A DNA stretch of 24,321 nucleotides from Coptodactyla brooksi (lineage: Eukaryota; Arthropoda; Insecta; Coleoptera; Scarabaeidae). The stretch lies in the NCBI GenBank assembly GCA_033557675.1, contig JAWQRM010000311.1, positions 1-24,321 on the forward strand, read 5' to 3'. Positions 1 through 9,352 of the stretch are shown in pieces. The number at the start of each line of letters is the position of its first letter. The first letter of the stretch is position 1. The notes beneath the pieces were generated by a model. It was not told the DNA's origin. It was given only the letters and a program-made list of their open reading frames with translations, and made no database searches. Made by a program: the position numbers and the translations under genes.

Positions 1-402
1 ACTATATACAATGTGAATTTTGTTTGGTGGTAAATAGATCTAATGCAAGATTTCTGCAGCATGAATTGCTTCAGAAGTTGACTCCGTAATGAATTCTAGC
101 CTCAACATAAGCAAAATAGCTTGATGGGGATACCTTTGCTTGCAAGATTATTTAGGTGACAGTACCAAGATATCTTAAGCCAATGTTGCCACAGTCGTGT
201 CTTTGAGTTGAAAATATCAAGTTGTTCCTTGTGTTTGACGTTGAGGATAAAGGTTTAAAGAAAACAGGTATTTTAGATCGGAAAAACAATTGTAGTCAGA
301 GTGCCCGCTTAAGTACAAGAGGAATTCTCTAATCAGCAATACGATTTTTTGGCACGTACTAGCATGTGGACAATTAACTAGTACTTAGGATAATAATAGT
401 AG
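1..402. other. intergenic, nothing recognised
   Basis: AT-rich sequence with stop codons in all frames and no recognisable protein, RNA or terminal-repeat motif. It precedes the foldback repeat. Confidence 0.5.
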
Positions 403-957
403 AAGAGACTCATAACTTATAAGATATTACAATTAACAAAAAACTTCTTATACACAAGGTTCTTAGTTATAAAAATTGCATATTTTAAAAATATTTTCAA
501 ATGCACGGGGTACTCCATAAATGTGGGACAACTGGAACTTCACTTTTTTAAATGGAATACTCTGTATATATTTTTTTGATTTTCTTTCTCTCTTAGACGA
601 TCAATTTGATATAAGGTTATATGTGGCAAAAAAAAATGACAATACCTAGTTGTATGTACAGGGTGTAAACAAACAGCCCAGTTTCATCGAATAAATGGTC
701 ATAGCTCCGAAAATACTCAAGAATTTAATTATTTTATCATAACCTTATATCAAATTGATCGTCTAAAGGAGAGAAAATCAAAAAGAAAAAATATATGGGG
801 TGTTCCATTAAAAAAAAAAGTGAAATTTGAGTTGTCCCACATTTATGGAGTGCCCTGCACATTTGAAAATATTTTAAAAATATGCAGTTTTTATAATTAA
901 GAACCTTTTGTATAAGAAGTTTTTTGTTAATTGTAATACCTTATGAGCTATTGAAGA
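403..957. repeat. long foldback (inverted) repeat, about 218 bp arms
   Basis: The left arm (about 403-620) and the right arm (about 739-957) are reverse complements along their whole length, with scattered mismatches and small indels. Examples are 'acaattaacaaaaaacttct' near 429 against its complement near 918-935, and 'gacgatcaatttgatataag' at about 596-615 against its complement at about 745-764. The 118 nt spacer contains 'tacagggtg', a sequence that recurs at repeat ends elsewhere in this window, and the right flank reads 'caccctgta' before the TA microsatellite. No coding capacity is visible. It is either a foldback or MITE-type non-autonomous element, or two copies of one repeat inserted head to head. 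A transcript of it would form a long hairpin. Confidence 0.8.
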
Positions 958-978
958 ATTACACATTAAATGGGCACC

Positions 979-981
<3 letters not shown>

Positions 982-1047
<66 letters not shown>

Positions 1048-1068
1048 TGAATATATATATATATATAA
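982..1068. repeat. (TA)n microsatellite
   Basis: Nearly pure TA dinucleotide repeat interrupted by 'taa' near 1020 and 'ttga' near 1047. It sits directly at the 'caccctgta' end of the foldback repeat, as if expanded from a TA target site. The Tyr/Ile-rich reading frame across it is a by-product of the repeat, not a gene. Confidence 0.95.
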
Positions 1069-1214
1069 TTTGTTTATATTGAATAACAATTTTAATGATA
1101 TTATCCCATGTAAAAGGCAAAATATAAATGCGATAGTGTTCTTATGATAATTTTGTATAACAAGATTAAAAGCAGATTAAAGACATATTACAATATTAAT
1201 ACATTAAATTAATA

Positions 1215-1975
1215 AAACAAAAGATGGACGGAACATGTTTTACACAATATATACCACTCAAATCAGCTAAATATGGTATAAAAGTCTGGTGGATATGCGA
1301 TTTCTCTATGTCATACTCTTTACAAGGACAACTTTACACAGAATTGGTTTCTTTTGGTGAAGTGGATAAAAATCAAGATGAACTATTCTGGGAGAATTAT
1401 GTATCAATTTATTTAAAAATTCTGGTGATAACTTAGCGTGTTTCTTTTATAGTTTCTTCACTTAACTTTTATAGTTTCTTCACAAGCTATAATTTAGGTT
1501 GAATGTTGATGGATAACTACAAACTGTCTTTATTAGGAACCATGAACAAGAATAGACACTTTATTTCACCAGAATTTCTCATCTAGAAACATGTGCCACG
1601 GAAGCAGCAACGAGAAGTAAATTTAACTTTACTTTTTTTTAATGTCGCTATGTGCTCATATGTTCTGAGGAAAATTAAACCTGTGATTCTATTATCTATG
1701 ATGCACTGTAACATGGAAGTATGTGGTGAAAAACAAAAGTTTAGAATGATCTTGGACTATAACAAACTAAAACACGGTGTTGATAATATGAACAAAATGC
1801 TCGGAGAATATTCGTGTAAGCGAAAAATCAAACATTGGCCCCTGGCATTTTTTTTATAATATGACGTTGCAGCCTTAGCTGCCTACAAAATTTATTACGA
1901 AAGCAACAAACATTTGAAAACAACAACAAGCAGCCAAGGCAAGTTTTTACAAGAACTGATCCAGGAGGAATAGTA
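1215..1975 (+). pseudogene. piggyBac-family transposase relic (catalytic and C-terminal part)
   Basis: The plus-strand translation, with several frameshifts and stops, follows the piggyBac DDE transposase (cut-and-paste, TTAA target). At about 1248 it reads 'YIPLKSAKYGIKVWWICD', the block with the first catalytic Asp. At about 1418 comes 'NSGDNLACFF', the degraded second-Asp block. Near 1750-1840 come 'MILDYNKLKHGVDNMNKM' and 'EYSCKRKIKHWPLAFF', the third-Asp region and the conserved Lys/Arg-Trp-Pro block. Next is 'YDVAALAAYKIYY', and it ends near 'KFLQELIQEE'. The N-terminal half and both terminal repeats are missing. At least one stop follows 'VIT' at 1434-1436. It ends within a few bases of the next transposon, suggesting that element inserted at or truncated its end. 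Non-functional. Confidence 0.85.
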
Positions 1976-1978
1976 AAT

Positions 1979-3537
1979 ATTGAAGGAGGTGGTAGTATGA
2001 ACAATATTAACTAAAAAAGTTCATATAAACATGTATCTGATTTCCATTCATTTTGGAAATACAGGCGTTGGAATATTATGCATAAATTAAACATCAGAAA
2101 ATAATCAAGAGCACATAAATAATTTATTGACATGCTTTATTGATGCAAAAATACACGAATAATGTACAACAGTTTAAATTAAATTTTCGAAAATCCCACG
2201 ATCGTCTTCAATACACTTATCAGTTCTCAACTGTACATGTAGCTCTTCTAACTACGTCTTCGTGTTCTCTTATGAGCCTTGTTTACAATGCGAGTGATCA
2301 ATTCGTCTCTTGTGTTTATGTTTTCTTTATACACTTCGTTTTTCAACCATCCCCACACACAGAAATCTAATGGGGTAAGGTCCAGCTTGGTGGCCAATGA
2401 ACATGACTAGCACGGCTCATCCATCAGTCAGGGAATATTAGATTTAGATAATAGTTATGGAATGGGAAAAATGTACAGGGGCTCCATCAGGCTGAAAGAA
2501 TGTGGGCAGTCTTGTAGCCAAAGGTATGTCTTCCAATAACAGTGGTAAATCATTTTGCAGAACAATGATTTACATCGACAATCAATCAATAAACCGATTG
2601 TCGATGACACCACACCACATATTTACTGAGAAGTGATGTTGAAAATTTGTCTCCACAGTAGCATTTGGATTTTCGTGGGGTCATCGTTGTGAGTTACGGG
2701 TGTTGTTGATGGCATCACGTGTGAAAGTAACTTCATCAGTGAACAGTACAAATGGAATTAATCGATGATTAGCAATTACCCATTGATAACATTCCAATCG
2801 TCGAGCTTCATCCGCAGCTTGAAGATGTTGGATCCACTGAACATGAAAAGGGTACATGCCATATTGACATAATGTTCACCATACTCTTGTTTGTGGAACA
2901 CCGATACGTGTTGAAGTTCTGCCTATGCTTGTCGAAGGGCTATCGCCTACCGACTGGAGTATGGTTTCTACTTCGCCCATAGTTTGTTTAATTGCACGTT
3001 CAGAAGAAATGTGTGTACGGGGAACAGTGTCAGTCACACGAAGATTGTTGAAAACGTGTCTACGGTATTCTTCACAAGCAGCAAGAGCATTTCCATTACA
3101 GAACTCGTAAACAAATACCATGCCAGTATATTCAGCATGCGTAAAGACGTACGGCATTGTTTTCATTAGCTTATGTTATGTACTGCAGTAGACTGTTGTC
3201 TCAGTCTCGTAACGTAGCAACTACAGTCTCATTTTTTCTGAGACACATGCATCGGGACTGTTCGTGTCGACTTCAAGCATCAACAAAGTGCTTCAATAGG
3301 TTATCTGTGTATTGTAAGTCGATGGTGTGGTTTTCGAAAATTTAATTTAAACTGTTGTAAATTGTTTCTGTGTTTTTGCATCAATAAAGTACATCAATAA
3401 ATAATTTGTGTGCTCTTGATCATTTTCTGACATTTATTTTATGTATAACATTCCTGTATCTCCAAAACAAATGGAAATCGGACACATGTTTAAATGAATC
3501 ATTTTAGTCAATATTGTTCATACCACCACCTTCTTAA
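1979..3537 (-). mobile_element. Tc1/mariner-superfamily transposon, ~1.56 kb, with ~230 bp terminal inverted repeats
   Basis: The left end (about 1979-2215) is repeated in inverted form at about 3305-3537. Matching blocks include 'gtatgaacaatatt', 'agaaaataatcaagagcaca' against 'gtgctcttgatcattttct', 'ttgatgcaaaaa', and 'acagtttaaattaaattttc' against 'gaaaatttaatttaaactgt'. By eye the arms are roughly three-quarters identical. The only coding content is a decayed DDE transposase on the minus strand between the arms. Ends are accurate to a few bases, and I could not settle a target-site duplication. Long inverted ends and a single transposase gene match IS630/Tc1/mariner elements. The element is dead because its transposase is broken. 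Confidence 0.8.
2245..3166 (-). pseudogene. decayed DDE transposase with N-terminal DUF4817-like HTH domain
   Basis: The first 96 codons from the Met at 3166 are open and read 'YTGMVFVYEFCNGNALAACE', a DUF4817-type helix-turn-helix start (DNA binding at the inverted ends). After frameshifts, the catalytic core follows on the same strand. 'WIQHLQAADEARRLE' lies near 2810-2850, 'FVLFTDEVTFTRD' (first Asp) near 2710-2750, 'VNMWCGVIDNRF' near 2590-2630, 'FFQPDGAPVHFSHS' (second Asp) near 2450-2490, and 'LTPLDFCVWGWLKNEV' (third Asp) near 2330-2370. The Asp2-Asp3 distance is about 40 codons with a frame change, close to a DD41D arrangement. It then runs to a stop near 2245. Multiple stops and shifts make it non-functional. 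It lies inside matching inverted repeats, so it is this element's own transposase. Confidence 0.8.
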
Positions 3538-4280
3538 AACTATATAAAGCTACTATATATAATTTAAAACAATAAAGTCTTTCATTCAGCGTTTTTACTT
3601 AATTTTTTTTCACAAAATTGTAAATAAAAACTAGGAATATTTCATTATATTTCATTTCACCGTTTGCTCTGATTTTTAGTAAAAGTATATAAGTCAAAAG
3701 TAATAAAGTATCACTCATACAAATATCACTATAATTTATTCATAAGATTTATATCGCATGAAATAATGCATGTATACCGCGATATACTGGTTATGTCTTA
3801 GAAGGGTTATTACTTGTCGAAAGCGTGCTTTTTTTGAATCTAGTTCAAAATGAATACTCGGGAAGCTATATGAAATTTGGAGGCGCTAGCAACTGCACAT
3901 CACGTTATAATTTTATATTGAACGTGCTATACCTACCAGGGTATGTGGTTGTGCACACAATGATTAACAACCCAACACACCCCAAAAGGAAGAACGTTTC
4001 ATGGCAATTCTGCCGGTCGCAACAAATTCTACCAAAAGTAATAAGGAGAAAAGGATCAGCAATTATTAGAATGGGCTAGAACCAATTCCAAAGAAAAGAA
4101 AGAAATTATCATCTCTCAAGCTGTAAATAGTGGAGGTTCAACCACTGCATTCAACATGATATCTTCCTTGGGCAAAATAGTAGTGATGGCATTTGTACTA
4201 TGATCGTAGCAGTTTGTTACTTCATTTATGAAAATAGAAATATTCAGTGTGAGATTGCCCAAACCCAAGCAACGCCCAGG
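3538..4280. other. AT-rich spacer, no gene recognised
   Basis: Mostly low-complexity AT-rich sequence. An 84-codon plus-strand open frame (3825-4079) has no recognisable motif. A minus-strand open frame running down to 4116 continues from the LINE relic, but the part below about 4290 no longer resembles reverse transcriptase. Confidence 0.5.
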
Positions 4281-4289
4281 GAGATTAGT

Positions 4290-4485
4290 GTTGTGTCCAT
4301 ATAGATCGGAGAAGCATACTGAATCTGTATGTAGAGAAGTGTACTGAAGCTGCGCTGCTTCTGCATTTTGACTGAGAATGTTAATGTCATCTGCATATGC
4401 TACCAATTGTATGGTTTTATTAGTTAGAAGATTTGACCTTCCAATGTCTAATTGTTGTATTACATAGTTTAGGCTTAAAGGTGAG
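4290..4485 (-). pseudogene. non-LTR retrotransposon fragment carrying the reverse transcriptase YADD motif
   Basis: The minus-strand translation reads 'LNYVIQQLDIGRSN' (with a frame change) and then 'IQLVAYADDINILSQNAEAA'. The YADD box holds two of the three catalytic Asp residues of reverse transcriptase, and 'INIL' after it is typical of LINE-type enzymes. In an intact element this block should directly follow the '...FNLELDYVI' block that is found upstream at 4771-4800. Here it lies downstream of the element's C-terminal region instead, so the copy is rearranged. Non-functional. Confidence 0.75.
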
Positions 4486-4540
4486 TGAGCTTATATAGCT
4501 CTCCACTGCGACCAACAATCTATTTTGGTTCATACCTATA

Positions 4541-5135
4541 TTATATCACACCTTCCAATTCTGCTTTCCGTAGAAAACTGAATATAACTGGAGGAGATAC
4601 CTTACCAAGGTCAACTAGGCTCCGACGGAATACCTCGAACCTTATTCGTCCCAATGCTGCACAGACACATAGTACATGTTCTATATCTTCTTCATTCTCC
4701 ATGCAGAGACGGCACTCTGCATATTTCACTAGGGACATATTACATAGTCCAGGTAATATTACATAGTCCAATTCCAGGTTAAACAGTGTCAGCCCGTCTC
4801 CCTACTTTACACCTTCAGAGATTTTTAATTCATCGGTCATAAGATTTTGCACTCATACGGTAGCCTCAGTATCATCCATTCTCATCTTGATCATTCTTAC
4901 CAGTTTTTGTGGAATACCCAGTTTGAGTAGTATTTTGTACAGTTTGCTTCTTTTTATCGCGTGATAAGCCTCTTTAAAGTCGATGAAGATGTGGATATCA
5001 ATGTTGTATTCCCAGGTTTTGTTCAGCATTTGTTGACTGTGAATAATTGATTAGTTATTGACCTGACACGTCTGAATCCAGTTTGATACTCTTCTATTAC
5101 TATATCTGCATATGGTTGGATATACACTGGATATA
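4541..5135 (-). pseudogene. non-LTR retrotransposon (LINE) reverse transcriptase relic, rearranged
   Basis: From 5135 downward on the minus strand the frames give 'IEEYQTGFRRVRSITNQLF', then 'TWEYNIDIHIFIDFKEAYHA' (first catalytic Asp block), 'KLYKILLKLGIPQKLVRMIK', then 'EGVK*GDGLTLFNLELDYVI' (degraded GVRQGD box). At 'DYVI' the sequence jumps to 'LVKYAECRLCMENEEDIEHV', whose Cys-His pattern resembles the C-terminal zinc-knuckle-like tail seen after the reverse transcriptase in many LINEs. It ends 'VIFSFLRKAELEGVI'. The palm YADD block is deleted from this position. Stops and frame changes show it is dead. The clade (for example CR1, Jockey or Loa-like) is not resolved. Confidence 0.8.
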
Positions 5136-5318
5136 CCGTGTTGGAAAGTTTTGCTTGACGCATAGGGAGATCGACACATGACTCCCACTACGAGTTCGTG
5201 ACACCCCCCCTCTACCTACCAGCTCACATCTCGTTCCAGTACTCGTTCCGCCATGCGAGCGCTTATTGTTAGGACACTTATTTCTTTAACTCTTAAGAAT
5301 CAAAGTTTATGTATTTCT
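5136..5318. other. GC-rich island of unknown nature
   Basis: From about 5150 to 5280 the sequence is roughly half G+C, with a C7 run and several CG dinucleotides ('gacgcatagggagatcgaca', 'cgagcgctta'), in a window that is otherwise strongly AT-rich. No frame shows a recognisable protein, and no tRNA fold was found. It lies between a LINE relic and a transposase relic and may be a leader or internal part of either. Function unknown. Confidence 0.4.
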
Positions 5319-5319
5319 T

Positions 5320-5640
5320 TTCGAACATTTTAGTTCGACGGACAAACAAAAACTTCATTCTTACTAAAATAAAAGGTCCTAAAATAAAATAATTCTAATA
5401 TCTAAAAATAAAACTAAATGAAAGAGACAAAGATGCCTCCTAATTTCGCCAAACAATAACTCTACCTGTTGTGGAAATTTTTCCTAACTCTGGAGAGCGT
5501 TTCTGGAGTAATAGTTTGATGAGCTTGAATAATTTTTATACTGAGCTCATTTAAACTATTGGCTCATTGACGATGTTGGTAAATGATTGCTTTGTTTATC
5601 GATTAGAATTCGAGATTTTGTAATTTGAATATCTGTCAGG
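5320..5640 (-). pseudogene. C-terminal relic of a DUF4817/DD41D-like transposase
   Basis: The minus-strand reading gives 'IIQAHQTITPETLSRVRKNF' and then 'YCLAKLGGIFVSFI' before a stop. This resembles the end of the transposase relic at 14915-15440, which has 'YCVAKVGGIFERFIKAF'. The non-coding tails after the stop also match between the two: 'aaaataaaaggt.ctaaaataaaataatt' occurs near 5365-5395 and near 14965-14998, each followed by a 'ttcga.(c)ggac/agac' terminus. These are therefore two copies of one transposon family. Only the last ~100 codons and the 3' tail remain here. Confidence 0.65.
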
Positions 5641-5731
5641 AGACGCCTTCAGGAAAAATGGATGAAGGATTCATGATCCTTGACTCAAGTGTTATTGATA
5701 CATATAGATTTCATATTCGAATCGTGGGGAA

Positions 5732-6064
5732 CTACACAACCTTCCCTAGTAAGAGCATCATTGTTTTCTTTGGATGAAGAGTTGGCTTAGGCCTATGTTT
5801 TGGATGTATATTCGCATTTTGTTGTTTTTCATTCAAGCCATGAGGTATCCATTTATCAGGTTTTTTCACTTTACCAAGTGCTTGTAGATGACAAGAAATT
5901 GTTGATTTGATGACATTGAAGTCGTCAGCTGGTTTTCGAACTGTTTTGTGTTTGTTGGGTACAAGTGCTACTTTTAATTCGTTGTGATTTATGATAGTAA
6001 CTGGTCTGCCAAGTTTTCTTGTTTGAATACTAGAGTCACCTCTTTGAAACTTTTGAAGCGACAC
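5732..6064 (-). pseudogene. mariner transposase relic with the catalytic core deleted
   Basis: An open frame of 110 codons begins 'SLQKFQRGDSSIQTRKLGRP', the mariner motif linking the two N-terminal helix-turn-helix domains. It continues 'FNVIKSTISCHLQALGKVKK' (second HTH, recognising the inverted ends) and 'PDKWIPHGLNEKQQN', a conserved mariner linker. It then jumps to 'HPKHRPKPTLHPKKTMM', which in intact mariners lies after the first catalytic Asp. The block with that Asp is absent although the frame stays open, pointing to an in-frame internal deletion. Sequence upstream (6065-6200) shows no clear mariner N-terminus and the C-terminal half is missing. It cannot transpose by itself. Confidence 0.8.
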
Positions 6065-6209
6065 TGTCAGTTACTTCTGAAGATGCCTCCTACAACAGTC
6101 AATAAACAAATGTTCAGACCAGTGGCGTGGCGACCACCTGGAAGTCTCATATTCAAGGCAATGGCTGCGGAAGCCCTCAATACCATTTTTGAAACAACTT
6201 TATGTTGAA

Positions 6210-8152
6210 GCTTACACTCCTAGAACGTGCTAACACGAATTTGAACGCTCAACTATGTCCTACAAATATAATATATTAAAAAACAATCCTATTTCGCATT
6301 AAAAAAAATTACTTAATGATAAGAAAAAGTGAAAAATTCGCTACAATATTAGACAAAATAATTAGAACAAAAATCTATAATTTCATGTGGTGCAACCTGG
6401 TATACAGATGGCAAACAAGTTTGGAATGTTGGGAATATCTTCTGAATTGCTATATATTTTTTACAAAAATATATATACTCAGTACAATTTTATTATACCG
6501 GATATCAGTATAATAAAATAATATTTGAGTATCAAATACTTTAATTTACCTAGTTATACAGGGTCCCAAGGATGATTACCTTTTTAATTTTAAATGGAAC
6601 ACACTCTATATTTTATGGATCTTGATATGACAAATTCAACAATATAAGGTTTATTTGGTTTATCTGTCAAAATAACAGACAAATAGAAAGATGAAATTTG
6701 TGTTTTAAAAATAAAATCTTTGTTAAAATCTACTAAAAAGGACGCCACTTTAATGTTTTTGTAAGAAGGCAAAGAAGCCATGTTTTACAGCAATAGTTTA
6801 CATCTATTTTCAAGTTTCACACTTAAAAATAGTGAAAACCTGAAACATGTTGACCACAAATAAAAAAAAAACAGTGCTCGTCAATCAGAGAACAAGAAAC
6901 ATCAAACCCATCATGTGTTATGATTTCTAAAGCGATTTTTTAAATGTAAAGGGGATTGGACAAAAATATATATTGATATGTCTCGTTTGTTATCCAGGCA
7001 TGTAAAAGCCTAAAATATGATAAATTTCGTGAAGTTTCTGTATTGTCACTTAGTTGAATAACAAATTTGTGTATTGATGAAGTATTCTTTAAAAATATAT
7101 ACAATTTCCTCATTTTAAATGAAATGCCACTATTATATGTACAACTACTGGCGTGGGCTAATGTGGATTAGTGCAGGCATTGTGTTGCCAGACGTTTGTT
7201 CTAAGGGTACCCATCTAACTATCGTTCACATGGTGTACGTAGGATTTGTGTTAAAGCTCCTCTATAAGTAAAATAGTGAATATCAATCATTGCAAACTTA
7301 TGAACACAGGTATTAAGTAGTGATGGCAATAATCAGATATAATAGACATTAAGATGTTACAATGTCTGTTTTGAAAATATGAAATCTTAAACTGATATAT
7401 GGTTAAACAGAAAAATGTGAAAATAGAGATCATATGCAATAATATAGTTCAATTTATTTATTACATTTCATGGACCTTTAATTAAATAATGTCATCAATA
7501 TATTTCAAATTGCTGTACAATTTCATAGTAACCTATCCTTGGTGGTCTTTAATATTTTAATCACACTCTTTCAGGTAATGTTCACAAATAGTTTGATATT
7601 ATTCTTGTGTGACAACCATTATTACAAAAATCTTGTTGTGCATGGTTACGTATGATTAGAGAGCATCATAAACTTAACATTTTCTTTCCACTCAGAAGAT
7701 TAAATATAATTGAAGTTCATATCGCCAACAAAATAGAGAGGTCGTAAAACGTACTTACTATATTTTACTTATAGAACAAACAATTATTTTATATCTTCAT
7801 ACAAAAATTGTGAAACAGATTTTATTAAATAAGAAAAGAACAGTTTTGTTTTCCAGTGCTCAAAACTATCGTCATTAAAATCATTCCTTATTATATATTC
7901 AATTTACTTTAGTCTATAATTCTTCTAATGTGTAGATTCTATTTCAATACTTATGACTTCACAGATAAAAATATATCTGTGAAGTTATAAATGCAAGAGT
8001 CGCACACTGTGTCGACAGAATGGCAAATTGAAAATCACAACGAATTAGTCTAACAGCGTCCTGTAACGTTTGTTGGTACGCAAGAAAAGTCAAAAGTTGG
8101 AATACGGTGCTACTAATAATAGGTATGAGATATAAAATTTAAATTTTCCTGA
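6210..8152. other. long AT-rich intergenic stretch
   Basis: No protein or RNA gene is recognisable over about 1.9 kb. A 'tacagggtcc' end-like sequence at about 6557, followed by 'ttttaaatggaacac.ctctata', resembles arm sequence of the foldback repeat at 403-957 and is probably a fragment of a related repeat. A less AT-rich patch at about 7145-7260 has no open frame of note. A perfect hairpin lies at 7951-7990. Confidence 0.5.
7951..7990. repeat. short near-perfect hairpin
   Basis: 'ttatgacttcacagata' and 'tatctgtgaagttataa' are reverse complements with one mismatch (17 bp stem), separated by 6 nt of A/T. No T-run or gene end is adjacent, so a terminator role is not supported. It may be a remnant of a small palindromic repeat. 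Confidence 0.7.
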
Positions 8153-8455
8153 ATTTAAAAACTTTCCAACAAGCCGTGAAACAATATTTATTTATTAAAA
8201 TGACACTTCTATAACTAGGGAGATATATTCTTCATTTCTATTTTTAAAAATTAATATATACAGATTGGCAATATGCAACTAGCACCATAGTAAGCGGATT
8301 TAAAAACTTTCCAACAAGCTGTGAAACAATATTTATTGATTAAAAGGACTCTTATATAACTAGGGAGATATATTCTTCATTTCCATTTTTAAAAATGAAT
8401 ATATGCAGATTGGCAATATGCAACTAGCACCAAAGGGTGTTACTATAGTAAGCGG
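8153..8455 (+). repeat. direct tandem duplication, 145 bp and 158 bp units
   Basis: Unit 1 (8153-8297) and unit 2 (8298-8455) both run from 'atttaaaaactttccaacaa' to 'tatagtaagcgg' or 'catagtaagcgg'. They differ by a handful of substitutions and one clean 13-nt insertion, 'aaagggtgttact', in unit 2 just before 'atagtaagcgg'. It lies immediately upstream of the transposase pseudogene at 8550-9352, so it could be the 5' end region of that element. No matching inverted copy was found downstream. Confidence 0.9.
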
Positions 8456-8549
8456 AAGTGAAACGGACTGAGTCTTGTTCACTTCAAGAGTGAGCGAGAC
8501 AGCGCAACATAACACGCAAAGTTGAAAGTGTGGGGAGAAACTTCGTTAT

Positions 8550-9352
8550 TTTCAAGGTGGGCAGGAGTTAGATGTCCATCACAGTAGGGTAGAGAATATT
8601 TTGCACAGAAATTGGTACCATTCCTTCAAATTCCAGAAATCCAATGAAATTTTCAAATATGACGTGCCTAATCGGTCTATTTTTGGGGAAACTATCACGG
8701 AACTTGCTAAGAATCACCCAAATTTTCTTTCCAATGTTCTTGATACTGATGAATCTACTTTCTCAATTCATGGTCGACACAATCCTCCTGTAACCCACGC
8801 ATGGTATAAAGAAAAACCCAACTTGGTTTATGATGTGCATACCCAGTATCCACAACAATTAAATGTTTGGATTGGTATTTTGGAAAATAATATTGTTGGC
8901 CCTTTCTTCCTTGATGGCAACTTAAATGCATAAACTTATTTTGATTTACTACAGCTACAGGTTATACCATCACTCCAAGAACTACCAGAGATTCAATTTG
9001 AAAATGTTTGGTTTCAGCAAGATGGTCGCCTTGCTCATAATAGTCGTATGGTGTAAACTTATTTAAGCACTACTTTTCCAATCCGTTTAACCATAGGACA
9101 GGGTGACAGGGTGTGGCCTGCAAGGTCTCCTGGTTTATCTGCATCCGACTTTTTTGTATGGGGTTATATGAAGTCGCAGATTTATGGCTTCCAACAAGAG
9201 AGAGAAAATGATTTATTTACATTAAGGGCACGAACTGAAAACTGCATGTTACCATTACTCCTGAAATGTTAGTTAATGTAAGACAAAATTTTTACAATCG
9301 TTTAGGATATTATTTATTTGCAGAAGATTGTTGTTTTGAGCATTTAATTTAA
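8550..9352 (+). pseudogene. Tc1/mariner-superfamily transposase, DD41D-type, with in-frame stops
   Basis: The frame of the Met codon at 8601 holds the DDE core without a shift through all three catalytic Asp residues. 'NVLDTDESTF' has the first Asp at 8748-8750. 'LNVWIGILENNIVGPFFLDG' follows. 'VWFQQDGRLAHNSR' has the second Asp at 9021-9023. 'WPARSPGLSASDFFVWGYMK' has the third at 9147-9149. Exactly 41 codons separate the second and third, as in the DD41D group. A stop at 8931-8933 ('NLNA*TYFD') and another at about 9054 ('RMV*TYLS') break it. After a later frame change the end reads 'VNVRQNFYNRLGYY' to a stop at 9350-9352. Upstream, 'VHHSRVENILHRNWYHSFKF' resembles the end of the second HTH. 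The N-terminal domain is missing or decayed and no inverted ends were located. Confidence 0.85.

Noticed and set aside
874..1089. Open frame of 71 codons rich in Ile and Tyr, minus strand
   Set aside because: It is the translation of the TA microsatellite and foldback arm, with no protein-like composition.
3825..4079. 84-codon plus-strand open frame
   Set aside because: No recognisable motif, no splice context and no codon bias. Chance open frames of this size are expected.
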